64,000 bases of DNA from Pasteurella sp030783905 (GTDB lineage: Bacteria > Pseudomonadota > Gammaproteobacteria > Enterobacterales > Pasteurellaceae). Within the stretch, counting starts at the first letter, position 1. Each line of letters begins with the position of its first letter. Shown here one piece after another: positions 24,731 to 33,875 of this stretch. The notes under the pieces were generated by a model. That model was not told the DNA's origin and did no database searches. It worked only from the letters and a program-made list of their open reading frames with translations. The position numbers and the translations under genes were made by a program. The stretch spans positions 744,001-808,000 of the forward strand of contig CP182107.1 in NCBI GenBank assembly GCA_051122655.1. The letters are read 5' to 3'.

Positions 24731-27700
24731 CTACCATTGGTAACCGATGCTACCACCGAGGTTTACATCACCACGGCTATTCACACCACCACCAAGTTTG
24801 ATTGAGATCTTATTGTTATCTGAGTTTCTTGCATAACCCACGGCAATGGCTGTCTCAGCTTTATAAGAACCAACACCAAGAGAAACAATGCTCTTACCCG
24901 CTTCATTTGGACGCTGTAAGAACGCGACCGCTGTGGCACCCGCAATACCAGCACGGAGATCTTTATCCACTTTATTGATATGATCACCTAGCTTATTAAT
25001 CGCGGTGGCTTGGTTATTCACTTGTTGCTGAACTTTATGTAACTGGCTACCATTCACAGCTTGTTTACTGCTTGCACTCACTTCACCATCAGCCACACCG
25101 TGAATCACGTTGTTACCCATGTTGATGTTCGCGCCTTCTTTCACCGTCAAGTTTTCAGTCACATTGATGCCTTTTACTTCAATATTGTCATTCAATTTCA
25201 CACGTAGCGTGTCACCAACCACTTCAGTTGAGATATTTTTATCATCTCCTTTCACTTTAACAGTTGTACCTAATTTCGCTTTGTGTGGTTCACCTGAATC
25301 AGCAGCAAACACTAAACCGTCGTTCATGGTGGCCACTTGCTCTTCTTCACCATTCGGTTTGGTATAAACGATACGTGTTTTGCTATTACCGTCTTTACCA
25401 TCATTGCCGTCTAAGCCTTTCACACTGTCTTTCACGCCAATGATTGCATGAGCATTTTTGCCATCAGCACCCGTAGGACCGGTTAAACCAATCTTACCGA
25501 CACCGTCTTGACCACTAATGGCCACGGCATCTTTGCCATCTTTGCCGGCAATACTGATACTTCCTTTACCGTCATCCCCCTCTTTACCACTGATAACCAC
25601 TGCACCTTCTTGAGGTTGATTTGTACCATCTTTAGGTCCAATCACGACTTTATTGGCTAAATCAAAGGTGACGTTATGACTATCCGCAGTGTTTGTTTTG
25701 CTGATCACGATATTGCCATCAGTATTGTTGAGATCCACGGTATTTCTTGGTTTCACATTAGATGAGTTTTCACCATTTGCTGTTAAGTTCCAACCCGCTT
25801 CAGCGGTTTCTTTAACCGCGTTCAGCTGACTACCGTTCACCGCCTCTTTGCTCGTTGGTGAAATATCACCATCTGCAACCCCAGTCACTTTCTTGTTACC
25901 CGCATTAATACCTGCTGTCGTCACTGTCACATCACCTGCTTTTAAACCTTCGTTAGTGAGTGCAACATTATCACCGACTTTCACACCAGCATTGTTCATG
26001 ACCGTGTTACCGGTTGTGACTGTGGTAAAGTTAACATCCTCTTCTGTTGCTACAGTATAAGTCGTACTACCATCATCGTTCGTCGTTGAAGTCACGGTCA
26101 TGTTTTTACCTGCTTCAACTTTCGTGGTTGCTTTGGCAAGCCCTTCTTTTAACTGACTCACATTAACTGCGTCAGTATCATCTTTACCTGCAACAACATT
26201 AGTGATACGACCATCATTGTTGAAAGTCACACCTGGATTACCATCTTTATCCTTGATAGCTAAGCCAGTAGTATTACCATTATTATCAGTTACTGCTGCA
26301 ATAGACATACCCTCTTTACCGTCTTTCGCAAACTTAACTGCAGCATCTTCACCATCTTTACCGTTTACCACTAAGCCAGAGAATGTTGGACGCTCTTTCA
26401 TGACAACTTCTAAGCCATCAGCAGTAGAACGAACGCCTAAGTTAGCAGAAGATACTTTAGTATTATCTTCAACTGTTGCTTTATCTAATCCACCTTTGAT
26501 ACCTAAGGTTTCATTCAGTTTACGAGTGACTTCTTTACCATCGTTACCAACAAACTTCATGCCATCATTTAAGGTTGCGACTTCTTCAACAACTGGTTGA
26601 CCTGTAGCATCAACAACTGGGTTACCATCTTTATCTTTTGGTGTATAGACGATACGTGTTTTGGTATCACCCGCTTTACCATCAACACCTGGTTTACCCT
26701 CTTGTACTTTCATATCTGCCGATGCGGATTTACCGTCAGCGCCTTTAGGACCCGTTAAACCAATAGAACCATCTTTACCATTCAAGACAACACTTGCACC
26801 GTCTTTACCGTTCACACCGAGAGAACCATCAACACCATCTGCACCATTTTTACCTAATGTAATATCATTAGCTAAACTAATTTCTAATGCTTTATCATTA
26901 CTATTAGGAACATCAATCACTTTCGTATTGATATTTTTATCACCCGTGATCTGTGCTGTGGTGCCTAAATCTTGCTTGAATTCAGTACCTTCTTTGTCTT
27001 TTAAGCCAAAGCCACCGTTTGTTGCTGAAGTAACATCCTTAATAGCATTTTTCAAATCACCTACATTGACACCATTCTTGAGTACTTCATCTGGTGCATC
27101 TTTCAATGTCACAACTGTACCATCTGATTTTTTCAGACCGCTATCAACGTTGATAATTTGGTTACCACCGTTATCTAATCCTTTTTCAGTTAGGCTTACA
27201 ACTGTATCCTTAGCATTTGGATCTTGTGCACCATCTTTTTTCGTAATAGTCAACCCATTACCGTTAAGCACGCTACTGGTATTCTCCGTACCACCTACAA
27301 AGCTCGCGCTAGTTAAGTCTTTTAAGGCTTTTGCTAAAGCGATAGTAATCGTATTACCTTGAATCTGAGTCATAATATTCTGACCCGCATCAAAGTCAGC
27401 CCAATTAGTATTGTCAGCTTTACCTTTCACATCCACACGTGTATTGAGTTTAGCATTGTGAACCTTGCCATCATTCGCACCGAATTTTAAGCCATCGTTC
27501 AGTGTAGCTAACTCTTCAGTTGTTGCTGGATCAGTAGGTTGTGCACCAGGTATTTCATAAGTAATACGTGTTTTGTTGCTAGGTGCAGTGCTAGGATCCA
27601 AATCTGGTGTACCGGCTAAATCTGCTTTCCCTGTTGCCACTTTAATCTTCGCACTTGGCACATCTGCTGGGGCTGCACCTGGTGTCGTAGCTGGCGCAAC

Positions 27701-30700
27701 ACCTGTTAAGGTGAGAGAGCCATCAGAACCATCAAGTACTGCACGATCTGTACCTTTATCATCTTTTAAGGTGACCTTGCCTGCCTCGCCAGTTGCGTTA
27801 GGTACATTAGCATCTGGACCTTTACCTAAAGTCAATTGGTTAGCTAAGCTGACTTCAAGCGCTTTACCACCATTTTGACCATCAATTACTTTAGTATTCA
27901 CATTTGAATCACCAGTAATTTGCGCAGTTTCACCTAAGTTTTGTTTAAAGATTTGACCTGCTTTATCTTTTAAGCCAAAACCACCTAATGGGTTATCTAC
28001 ACCGTTCGTTGTACCTGATGTAATATTCGTGATCGCTGTTTTTAAATCACCTACATTCACACCATTGGTTTGTACAGCATCATTTAAAGACGTCGCTACA
28101 TTACCATCTGCTTTGGTTAAACCACTGGCAACATTCTTGATTTGCTTATTACCATTGTCTAAACCATTTTCAGTTAAGCTAACATCGGCAGCACCCTTAT
28201 TCGAAATCGTCACACCATCTTTGTTAATCACTGTTGCATCTTTATTTGCTTCAGTAGGATCACCAAAGGTTGCGCTAGTTAAACCGGATAATGCTTTCGC
28301 CAATGCCACCGTAATAGTGTTGTCTTTAATTTGAGTCATAATATTTTGACCCGCATCAAAGTCAGTCCACTGAGTATTTTCAGCTTTACCTTTTACATCC
28401 ACTTGCGTATTTAATTTCGCATTATGAATCGTGCCAGCATTGGCACCAAATTTTAAACCATCGTTTAAAGTGGCAACTTCTTCATCACCATAAGTAATAC
28501 GTGGTTTAGTTGTATTGGCAGAGCCATCTACAGCAGGAGATCCATTTTTAACCGTAATTGTTGCATTTGCACCATCCGCACCAGTTAAACCCACTGAGCC
28601 ATTTGCACCATCAAGTACGACTTTATCTGTACCAGCTTGATTTTTTAGTGTTAACTTACCATCTGTAGCAGGATCACCATTCTTAGCCGCGCCACCTAAT
28701 GTAACTTGGTTTTCTAAACCAATCTCTAACTTCTTGCTTCCACTAGCTTCTGTCACGATTTTAGTTTTCACATTATCATCACCAGTGACTTTAATTGCTG
28801 TGCCTAAAGCTTGTTTAACTGTTTGACCATCTTCACCAGTTAAGCCAAAGCCTTCTGCTTTAAGATCTTTTAATTGCTTGACATTCACAGCATCTGTATC
28901 AGCTTCACCTGCTTTTACATTGATAATTTTGTTACTACCGTTATCTAGACCCGTATCAGTTAAACTGACATTTGGTTTACCATTATTTGTGATAGTGATA
29001 CCATCTTTATTAATAGTTGTCTTATCACCTTCTGGTCCAAAAATTGCTGCTGTGAGATTAGATAACGTTTTCGCCAATCTCACTTCTAATGTATTGTTGC
29101 CATCAGAAATCACACCAATATTCTTATCCGTTTTTCCTGTTAGCTTAGATGTATCACTTTCACCACCAAGAATTTTCATACCTTGGTTTGAACCACGTGA
29201 AATCACTGTAGCATCACCTGTTGGTTTACCTTGATCAGGATTACTTAACGTCGAGTTATCCCCCGCAAAACGCAATGGACGAGTCAACGCAAATAACTGA
29301 CTACCGTTAATCGCATCGGTACTCGCTTCTGTCACTAAACCTGCTGCCACATTTTGTACACGGCGCTCTTTACCAACGGCACCAACAGTGACCACACCTA
29401 CTGGCGTACCACCAGCAAAACTATGACCAGATTTATTTAAACCACCAGCCATATTAGAATAATTATCCATACCTGCAGTTGAAGCACCAGTTATGATATA
29501 AGCAGCATCTTTACCCAAATAAACTGAGTTACCTAATGTTGCATTCACATTGTTACCTAATACAAAGAAATCTGAGCCTTTTGTATTTAGTGTGTTGTTT
29601 GCACCAATAACAGAAGAATTTGTAATTTCAATTTCTTCAGTGGAATCAGGATCTGCAATATCTGCAATCGTATTTGTATGACCATATACAAATAACCCAC
29701 TTAAATCTTTAGCAAGTTTCTTACTACTACTGATTTTATTGCCATAACCAGTCACGTAGATATCTTTTAGTTCATTCGTTGGTGCAACGCCATTAGGATT
29801 ACTTGCACTCGGTTCAACAGTGATATCACCAATAACGTTCTTATTACCTACAAGACGAGTATTTTCTTTTGCACTAATGATATTGTTATTACCAAAAATA
29901 CCACTTTCATTCGCAGTCACAGTACCGTTAGTATTACCTAAAGAATAAGTCCCTGTACCTGATACAATAGTCTTAACTTTCTTAAGCTCTGGAACATCCC
30001 CTTCTTCACCTGCATAACCAATACTGCCTGAATTTACACCAGTTACTTGCTGATGAGTACCAAATGCAATTGAATTTTTAGCATTAGCATTTGCTTTAGT
30101 ACCAATAGCTGTCGATGATTCTGCTGTAGCTTGCGCTTGACTCCCTACTGCATTAGCTCTTACACCACTTGCAACTGAACGTTCACCAATAGCTGTACTT
30201 TTTTCACCAGAAGTTCTCGCAAAATAACCAATCGCAATAGCACGATCAACATTACCACCTTGAATGTCTTTATTTGAAGATGCCGCCAAACTACCAATTG
30301 CAATAGAATTGTTACCTTCGGTATTCGCACCTGCACCAATCGCTAAACCATATTTATAAGGCTGGTTTGAAACTGTTGCATTAGTTGCGCTGTTTTTAGC
30401 ATTGCCATCATCTAAGTCATTACTTCCTTGATATAATGTTCCTAATGCAATAGAACCTTCTCCATGAGCGTTTGCATTATTACCGATCGCAATACTACGC
30501 TCAGCTTTAGCTATAACATTTTGACCAATCGCCATAGACAATTTACCTGTAGCTGCATCATTGTCATGATTACCAGGAACAGAGCTTAATCCTTGATCAT
30601 TTACGCTAAAATAATGTGCTTTTTTATCATTAATAATTTGATTAACTTGTTTCAAGTTAACAGCATCAGTATCACTTTCTGCATTCGCGACATTTGAGAT

Positions 30701-32821
30701 ACGTGTCTTGGGCTTTAATGTAATTTTATTTTCAGCACCTGTAGCCGCATCAGGTGGGACTGTATCATATTTAATTTCAGAAGCTGTTGGTGAATGATTT
30801 AAAGCATTAAATTTAGCTTGTAAATCTGTTGTCACTTTCTCTGTTACTTTCTTTAATTGAGAAACAGTTACTGCATCTTGATCATCTGCACCATCTGCAA
30901 CATTGACAAGTCTACGTAAAATATGCTGATTACTACTTCCTTCTTGATGACCTACAGATACAACCAAAGAAGAATCAGTTCCTGTTAAATACCCTGTGCC
31001 AGCTTTAGCTTTAGCTTTAGAATTAGATCCTAAAGCAATATTATTAGAATCTGCTTCTGCGCTAGAGCCAATAGCAACTGCTTGTTCTCCAATAGCTTTA
31101 GAGGCAAAACCTATAGCAGTTGATTTAAGTGCTGTTGCTTTAGCCTCATAACCTAATGCAGTAGAATCACTCGCAGTTTTAGTATGTGCACCAACCGCAG
31201 TTGAGCGTTGAATTGGAGTTTGAACATCATATTTATTAGCAAAGTTACCAATAGAAACATTATCTCCGACTGTTTCTTCTGTATTCGCTAAATTTGTACC
31301 CGCACTTAAACCAATAGCAATATTCGCTTTACCGACAACGTGTTTACCCGCATCTTTACCAATACCAATATTAAATTGGCCATTCACGCCTTCCCCTGCA
31401 TTCTCACCAATATTAATATGAGAATGTTTCGTCTCAGCTACATCGGTTACTTGATTCAAACCCGCATTCAACCCAATAGAAATAGTTTTTGAAGGTAAAG
31501 CATTCGCACCACTACCTAATGCAATAGTATCGCCTTGTTGAGCTTTACTATTCACACCAATCGAGACTGCTTTATCACTTTCAGCCTTAGAACTAAGACC
31601 AATAGCTAAAGAAGACTCACCTTTTGCTTCAGATGTTCTACCTAACGCTAATGCATTTATAGCAAAAGTCTGCGCTTTATCACCAATAGCAATAGATGAG
31701 TCAGCAGATTTATTTGCTTTAGCCATATTACCAATAGCAATTGAATTATTACTTGCTATTGTTTGAGCATCTGTCCCTACAGCTATACTATTATTAGAAA
31801 ACTGACCATCAAAATCTTTATTTGAGTTAATAGCTCCTTTACCAATAGCAATATTTGCTGTACCTCTACTTACTGCATTATCACCTATTGCAATAGATCC
31901 CTTACCATCACCACTACCAACAACATAAGTAGAAGCACCATCATAAGTTACATCACCATTTTCTTTAGAACCTACTCTAGCATCACTACCTATAGCAATA
32001 CCTTTGTCAGCATTCTTTTCTGCTTTAGCTGACTCACCTAAAGCGATTGACTGTTCTGACTTAGTATTAGCATGAAAACCAATTGCCACTGATTTTTGCT
32101 TTGTTGATGAGGCACTATGTCCCATTGCAATAGTATTTGCACTGGTCGCCTTAGATTCTGCTCCAATAGCAATAGCATCAGTTCCTGTAGCGACTGCATC
32201 AGCTAAAGTTGATTTAGTACGGAAATACTTGAGACCAGTATATTCACCACCCGAAGTTAAACCTAATTGTGCAACTAAATTACTTAAGTTTGTTAATTCT
32301 GTTTTGCTTGCTTTACTATCTACAGTATTTTTTAATGCATTAAAATCACCTTGATTTACTTTACTACCTACAGTATTTTTTAATGTATTAAAATCACTTT
32401 GATTTACTTTATCGTCTACAGTATTTTTTAATGTATTGAAATCACTTTGATTTACTTTACTAGCAACAGCATCGTTGACTGTATCCACTGTTGCCACGGT
32501 TTTACCGCCCACCATTAATGAATTGGTATCAATACCACCATTAAATGTTGATTTTCCAGTAAACGTTGATTCTCCTGCTACATTTAATGTTGTCGCATTA
32601 ACATCTTCCGCAAATACCTGAGCTGGAGCAAGTGTGAGAATAGAAACCAGTGCAATCGCACTTAATTTGAAGGTAGCAGGGATACTGCTATTCGCTAGTG
32701 ATTGTGAATTTGAAGAAATAACGCTGAATGATTTTACTTTACCTTTCGATGTTGCGAGCTCTGAGACTGCGATAAAAGTATTCGTTACGTGGCTCCATAT
32801 AACACGGTAAACCTTATTCAT
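24731..32821 (-). CDS. hsf: Hsf/Hia-type trimeric autotransporter adhesin
   Basis: A 2,696-residue surface fibre that should trimerise through a C-terminal beta-barrel anchor (type Vc secretion) and bind host cells or matrix. It starts with the extended signal peptide MNKVYRVIWSHVTNTF..AVSELA; signal peptidase would cut after QVFA (residue 71). Next come three 16-residue repeats (123-170), YadA-like head repeats of the AIAIG type (about 205-640 and 755-960), necks such as DAVTVSQLKK and DAINGSQL, and a stalk of three large duplicated modules (about 1250-2120) with short GLTGPxGADGK triplets. The end is a coiled coil, AGIAGATAVAFLQRP, and the strand SIGYQW. RBS AAGGGG precedes the ATG. No frameshift or long homopolymer is seen. 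Ligand unknown. Confidence 0.95.
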   Translation of the reverse strand: MNKVYRVIWSHVTNTFIAVSELATSKGKVKSFSVISSNSQSLANSSIPATFKLSAIALVSILTLAPAQVFAEDVNATTLNVAGESTFTGKSTFNGGIDTNSLMVGGKTVATVDTVNDAVASKVNQSDFNTLKNTVDDKVNQSDFNTLKNTVGSKVNQGDFNALKNTVDSKASKTELTNLSNLVAQLGLTSGGEYTGLKYFRTKSTLADAVATGTDAIAIGAESKATSANTIAMGHSASSTKQKSVAIGFHANTKSEQSIALGESAKAEKNADKGIAIGSDARVGSKENGDVTYDGASTYVVGSGDGKGSIAIGDNAVSRGTANIAIGKGAINSNKDFDGQFSNNSIAVGTDAQTIASNNSIAIGNMAKANKSADSSIAIGDKAQTFAINALALGRTSEAKGESSLAIGLSSKAESDKAVSIGVNSKAQQGDTIALGSGANALPSKTISIGLNAGLNQVTDVAETKHSHINIGENAGEGVNGQFNIGIGKDAGKHVVGKANIAIGLSAGTNLANTEETVGDNVSIGNFANKYDVQTPIQRSTAVGAHTKTASDSTALGYEAKATALKSTAIGFASKAIGEQAVAIGSSAEADSNNIALGSNSKAKAKAGTGYLTGTDSSLVVSVGHQEGSSNQHILRRLVNVADGADDQDAVTVSQLKKVTEKVTTDLQAKFNALNHSPTASEIKYDTVPPDAATGAENKITLKPKTRISNVANAESDTDAVNLKQVNQIINDKKAHYFSVNDQGLSSVPGNHDNDAATGKLSMAIGQNVIAKAERSIAIGNNANAHGEGSIALGTLYQGSNDLDDGNAKNSATNATVSNQPYKYGLAIGAGANTEGNNSIAIGSLAASSNKDIQGGNVDRAIAIGYFARTSGEKSTAIGERSVASGVRANAVGSQAQATAESSTAIGTKANANAKNSIAFGTHQQVTGVNSGSIGYAGEEGDVPELKKVKTIVSGTGTYSLGNTNGTVTANESGIFGNNNIISAKENTRLVGNKNVIGDITVEPSASNPNGVAPTNELKDIYVTGYGNKISSSKKLAKDLSGLFVYGHTNTIADIADPDSTEEIEITNSSVIGANNTLNTKGSDFFVLGNNVNATLGNSVYLGKDAAYIITGASTAGMDNYSNMAGGLNKSGHSFAGGTPVGVVTVGAVGKERRVQNVAAGLVTEASTDAINGSQLFALTRPLRFAGDNSTLSNPDQGKPTGDATVISRGSNQGMKILGGESDTSKLTGKTDKNIGVISDGNNTLEVRLAKTLSNLTAAIFGPEGDKTTINKDGITITNNGKPNVSLTDTGLDNGSNKIINVKAGEADTDAVNVKQLKDLKAEGFGLTGEDGQTVKQALGTAIKVTGDDNVKTKIVTEASGSKKLEIGLENQVTLGGAAKNGDPATDGKLTLKNQAGTDKVVLDGANGSVGLTGADGANATITVKNGSPAVDGSANTTKPRITYGDEEVATLNDGLKFGANAGTIHNAKLNTQVDVKGKAENTQWTDFDAGQNIMTQIKDNTITVALAKALSGLTSATFGDPTEANKDATVINKDGVTISNKGAADVSLTENGLDNGNKQIKNVASGLTKADGNVATSLNDAVQTNGVNVGDLKTAITNITSGTTNGVDNPLGGFGLKDKAGQIFKQNLGETAQITGDSNVNTKVIDGQNGGKALEVSLANQLTLGKGPDANVPNATGEAGKVTLKDDKGTDRAVLDGSDGSLTLTGVAPATTPGAAPADVPSAKIKVATGKADLAGTPDLDPSTAPSNKTRITYEIPGAQPTDPATTEELATLNDGLKFGANDGKVHNAKLNTRVDVKGKADNTNWADFDAGQNIMTQIQGNTITIALAKALKDLTSASFVGGTENTSSVLNGNGLTITKKDGAQDPNAKDTVVSLTEKGLDNGGNQIINVDSGLKKSDGTVVTLKDAPDEVLKNGVNVGDLKNAIKDVTSATNGGFGLKDKEGTEFKQDLGTTAQITGDKNINTKVIDVPNSNDKALEISLANDITLGKNGADGVDGSLGVNGKDGASVVLNGKDGSIGLTGPKGADGKSASADMKVQEGKPGVDGKAGDTKTRIVYTPKDKDGNPVVDATGQPVVEEVATLNDGMKFVGNDGKEVTRKLNETLGIKGGLDKATVEDNTKVSSANLGVRSTADGLEVVMKERPTFSGLVVNGKDGEDAAVKFAKDGKEGMSIAAVTDNNGNTTGLAIKDKDGNPGVTFNNDGRITNVVAGKDDTDAVNVSQLKEGLAKATTKVEAGKNMTVTSTTNDDGSTTYTVATEEDVNFTTVTTGNTVMNNAGVKVGDNVALTNEGLKAGDVTVTTAGINAGNKKVTGVADGDISPTSKEAVNGSQLNAVKETAEAGWNLTANGENSSNVKPRNTVDLNNTDGNIVISKTNTADSHNVTFDLANKVVIGPKDGTNQPQEGAVVISGKEGDDGKGSISIAGKDGKDAVAISGQDGVGKIGLTGPTGADGKNAHAIIGVKDSVKGLDGNDGKDGNSKTRIVYTKPNGEEEQVATMNDGLVFAADSGEPHKAKLGTTVKVKGDDKNISTEVVGDTLRVKLNDNIEVKGINVTENLTVKEGANINMGNNVIHGVADGEVSASSKQAVNGSQLHKVQQQVNNQATAINKLGDHINKVDKDLRAGIAGATAVAFLQRPNEAGKSIVSLGVGSYKAETAIAVGYARNSDNNKISIKLGGGVNSRGDVNLGGSIGYQW
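26460..29070 (-). repeat. Three large tandem modules in the hsf stalk
   Basis: Module A (about 29070-28294), B (28293-27331) and C (27330-26460) each begin with a variant of LSGLTSATF after LAKAL. They then run through NGLTI/DGVTI, SLTENGLDNG, GFGLKDK, TAQITGD, a LTLG strand, GLTG, TRITY and LNDGLKFG. B and C are the most alike. Unit lengths near 780, 960 and 870 bp suggest internal duplication followed by drift. Boundaries are approximate. Confidence 0.75.
32312..32455 (-). repeat. Three 48-bp tandem repeats near the hsf 5' end
   Basis: Three imperfect copies of the 16-residue unit VNQSDFNTLKNTVDDK (residues 123-170), followed by a diverged fourth, ASKTELTNLSNLV. Heptad-like spacing of V, F, L and V suggests a trimeric coiled coil. 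Copy number could vary by slippage. Confidence 0.85.
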
Positions 32822-33231
32822 AAAATTGCCCCTTGCATAATATAAAATGAATAACTGATTCGATTTAGTTTTAAGTTAAATAAAGGAAACAAACACATCA
32901 AAAACTGTAAATTAATTAAATACATAATCTGTCTATTTACTAACAGCGCGCTATTTCAGCATTAAATTTTAAATAAGTAAATTGAGTGGATATTGTACAA
33001 AACAAGGGGAGGTTAATAATTTATTGATTTATAAATAAAAAATAAAATGTAAAATTAAGTAATCCTTTTCTTTAATATCTTTACACAAAAACACACTGGT
33101 TTAACCAGTTTTATTTTTTCGTTATATTTCAATATATTATATTAATTTACAAAGAAAAATCCTATTTTTTGTAGGGATAAAAAAAGCCTTATTATTGACA
33201 ATAAGGCTTTTATTTTTGTATTGTTTTTTAT
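32822..33231. other. AT-rich gene-free stretch between hsf and greA
   Basis: This 410-bp region contains the hsf upstream region and the greA terminator. A perfect 15-bp palindrome, ACTGGTTTAACCAGT, lies at 33095-33109, about 275 bp before the hsf start, and is followed by TTTTATTTTTT. It could be an operator or a weak hairpin. I see no gene and no clear promoter. Confidence 0.6.
33183..33210 (-). terminator. Terminator after greA
   Basis: Arms AAAGCCTTATT and AATAAGGCTTT around ATTGAC; on the minus strand it is followed by a run of T. Confidence 0.85.
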
Positions 33232-33708
33232 TTATTGGTATTCAACTTCGAGAATTTCAAATTCGACTTTTCCACCCGGTGTTTGAATAACAACAACATC
33301 ATCAACTTCTTTGCCAATTAAACCACGCGCAATCGGTGAGTTAACGGAAATCAATCCTGCTTTAATATTAGCTTCATCATCACCCACAATTTGATAAGAA
33401 ACTTCTTCTTCGGTATCAATATTGAGTAACAAAATTGTTGCACCAAAAATAACCTTGCCATTATTTGGGATCTTGGTGACATCAATAATTTGACTATTCG
33501 CCAGTTTCCCTTCAATTTCTTGAATTCTGCCTTCACAAAATCCTTGTTGTTCTCGTGCCGCATGGTATTCCGCATTTTCTTTTAGATCACCATGTTCACG
33601 GGCTTCTGCGATAGCATTAATAATTTCTGGACGACGGGTGTTTTTCAGAAAATCAAGCTCTTGTCTTAATTGTTCCGCGCCACGTATAGTCATTGGAATC
33701 TGTTTCAT
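33232..33708 (-). CDS. greA: Transcription elongation factor GreA
   Basis: A 158-residue protein, the E. coli length, that stimulates RNA cleavage by backtracked RNA polymerase. The N-terminal coiled coil (about 1-75) carries MTIRGAEQLRQELDFLK and the acidic tip region AEAREHGDLKENAEYHAARE. The C-terminal FKBP-like domain follows, with SYQIVGDDEA and NSPIARGLIGKEVDD. I use the ATG at 33708, which has AAGGAAG upstream and matches the family; a start at 33747 would add 13 unrelated residues. It is divergent from dacB, as in E. coli. Confidence 0.97.
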   Translation of the reverse strand: MKQIPMTIRGAEQLRQELDFLKNTRRPEIINAIAEAREHGDLKENAEYHAAREQQGFCEGRIQEIEGKLANSQIIDVTKIPNNGKVIFGATILLLNIDTEEEVSYQIVGDDEANIKAGLISVNSPIARGLIGKEVDDVVVIQTPGGKVEFEILEVEYQ

Positions 33709-33875
33709 GATCGTTTTTTCTTCCTTTTTAGATAAAAACAAAACCACAACATTGTCAAAAACAATGCCGTAGTTGAATAAAAAAATAAGTGTTTAACGAG
33801 AAAAGGATTTACTCTCGAGGGTTCAAATACTATTATTGTTCGACTATAAAAAAATAGCAACTGCTCGAGTCAATT

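Noticed and set aside
26661..27362. A 233-codon open frame on the strand opposite hsf, with several others nearby
   Set aside because: Its translation is rich in Pro, Ser and Leu in the repeating manner expected of the antisense of Gly/Asp/Lys/Asn-rich repeats, and it has no ribosome binding site.
32312..32455. Regular short repeats that might suggest a CRISPR array
   Set aside because: The 48-bp units are contiguous, in frame and code for a coiled coil, with no unique spacers and no cas genes.
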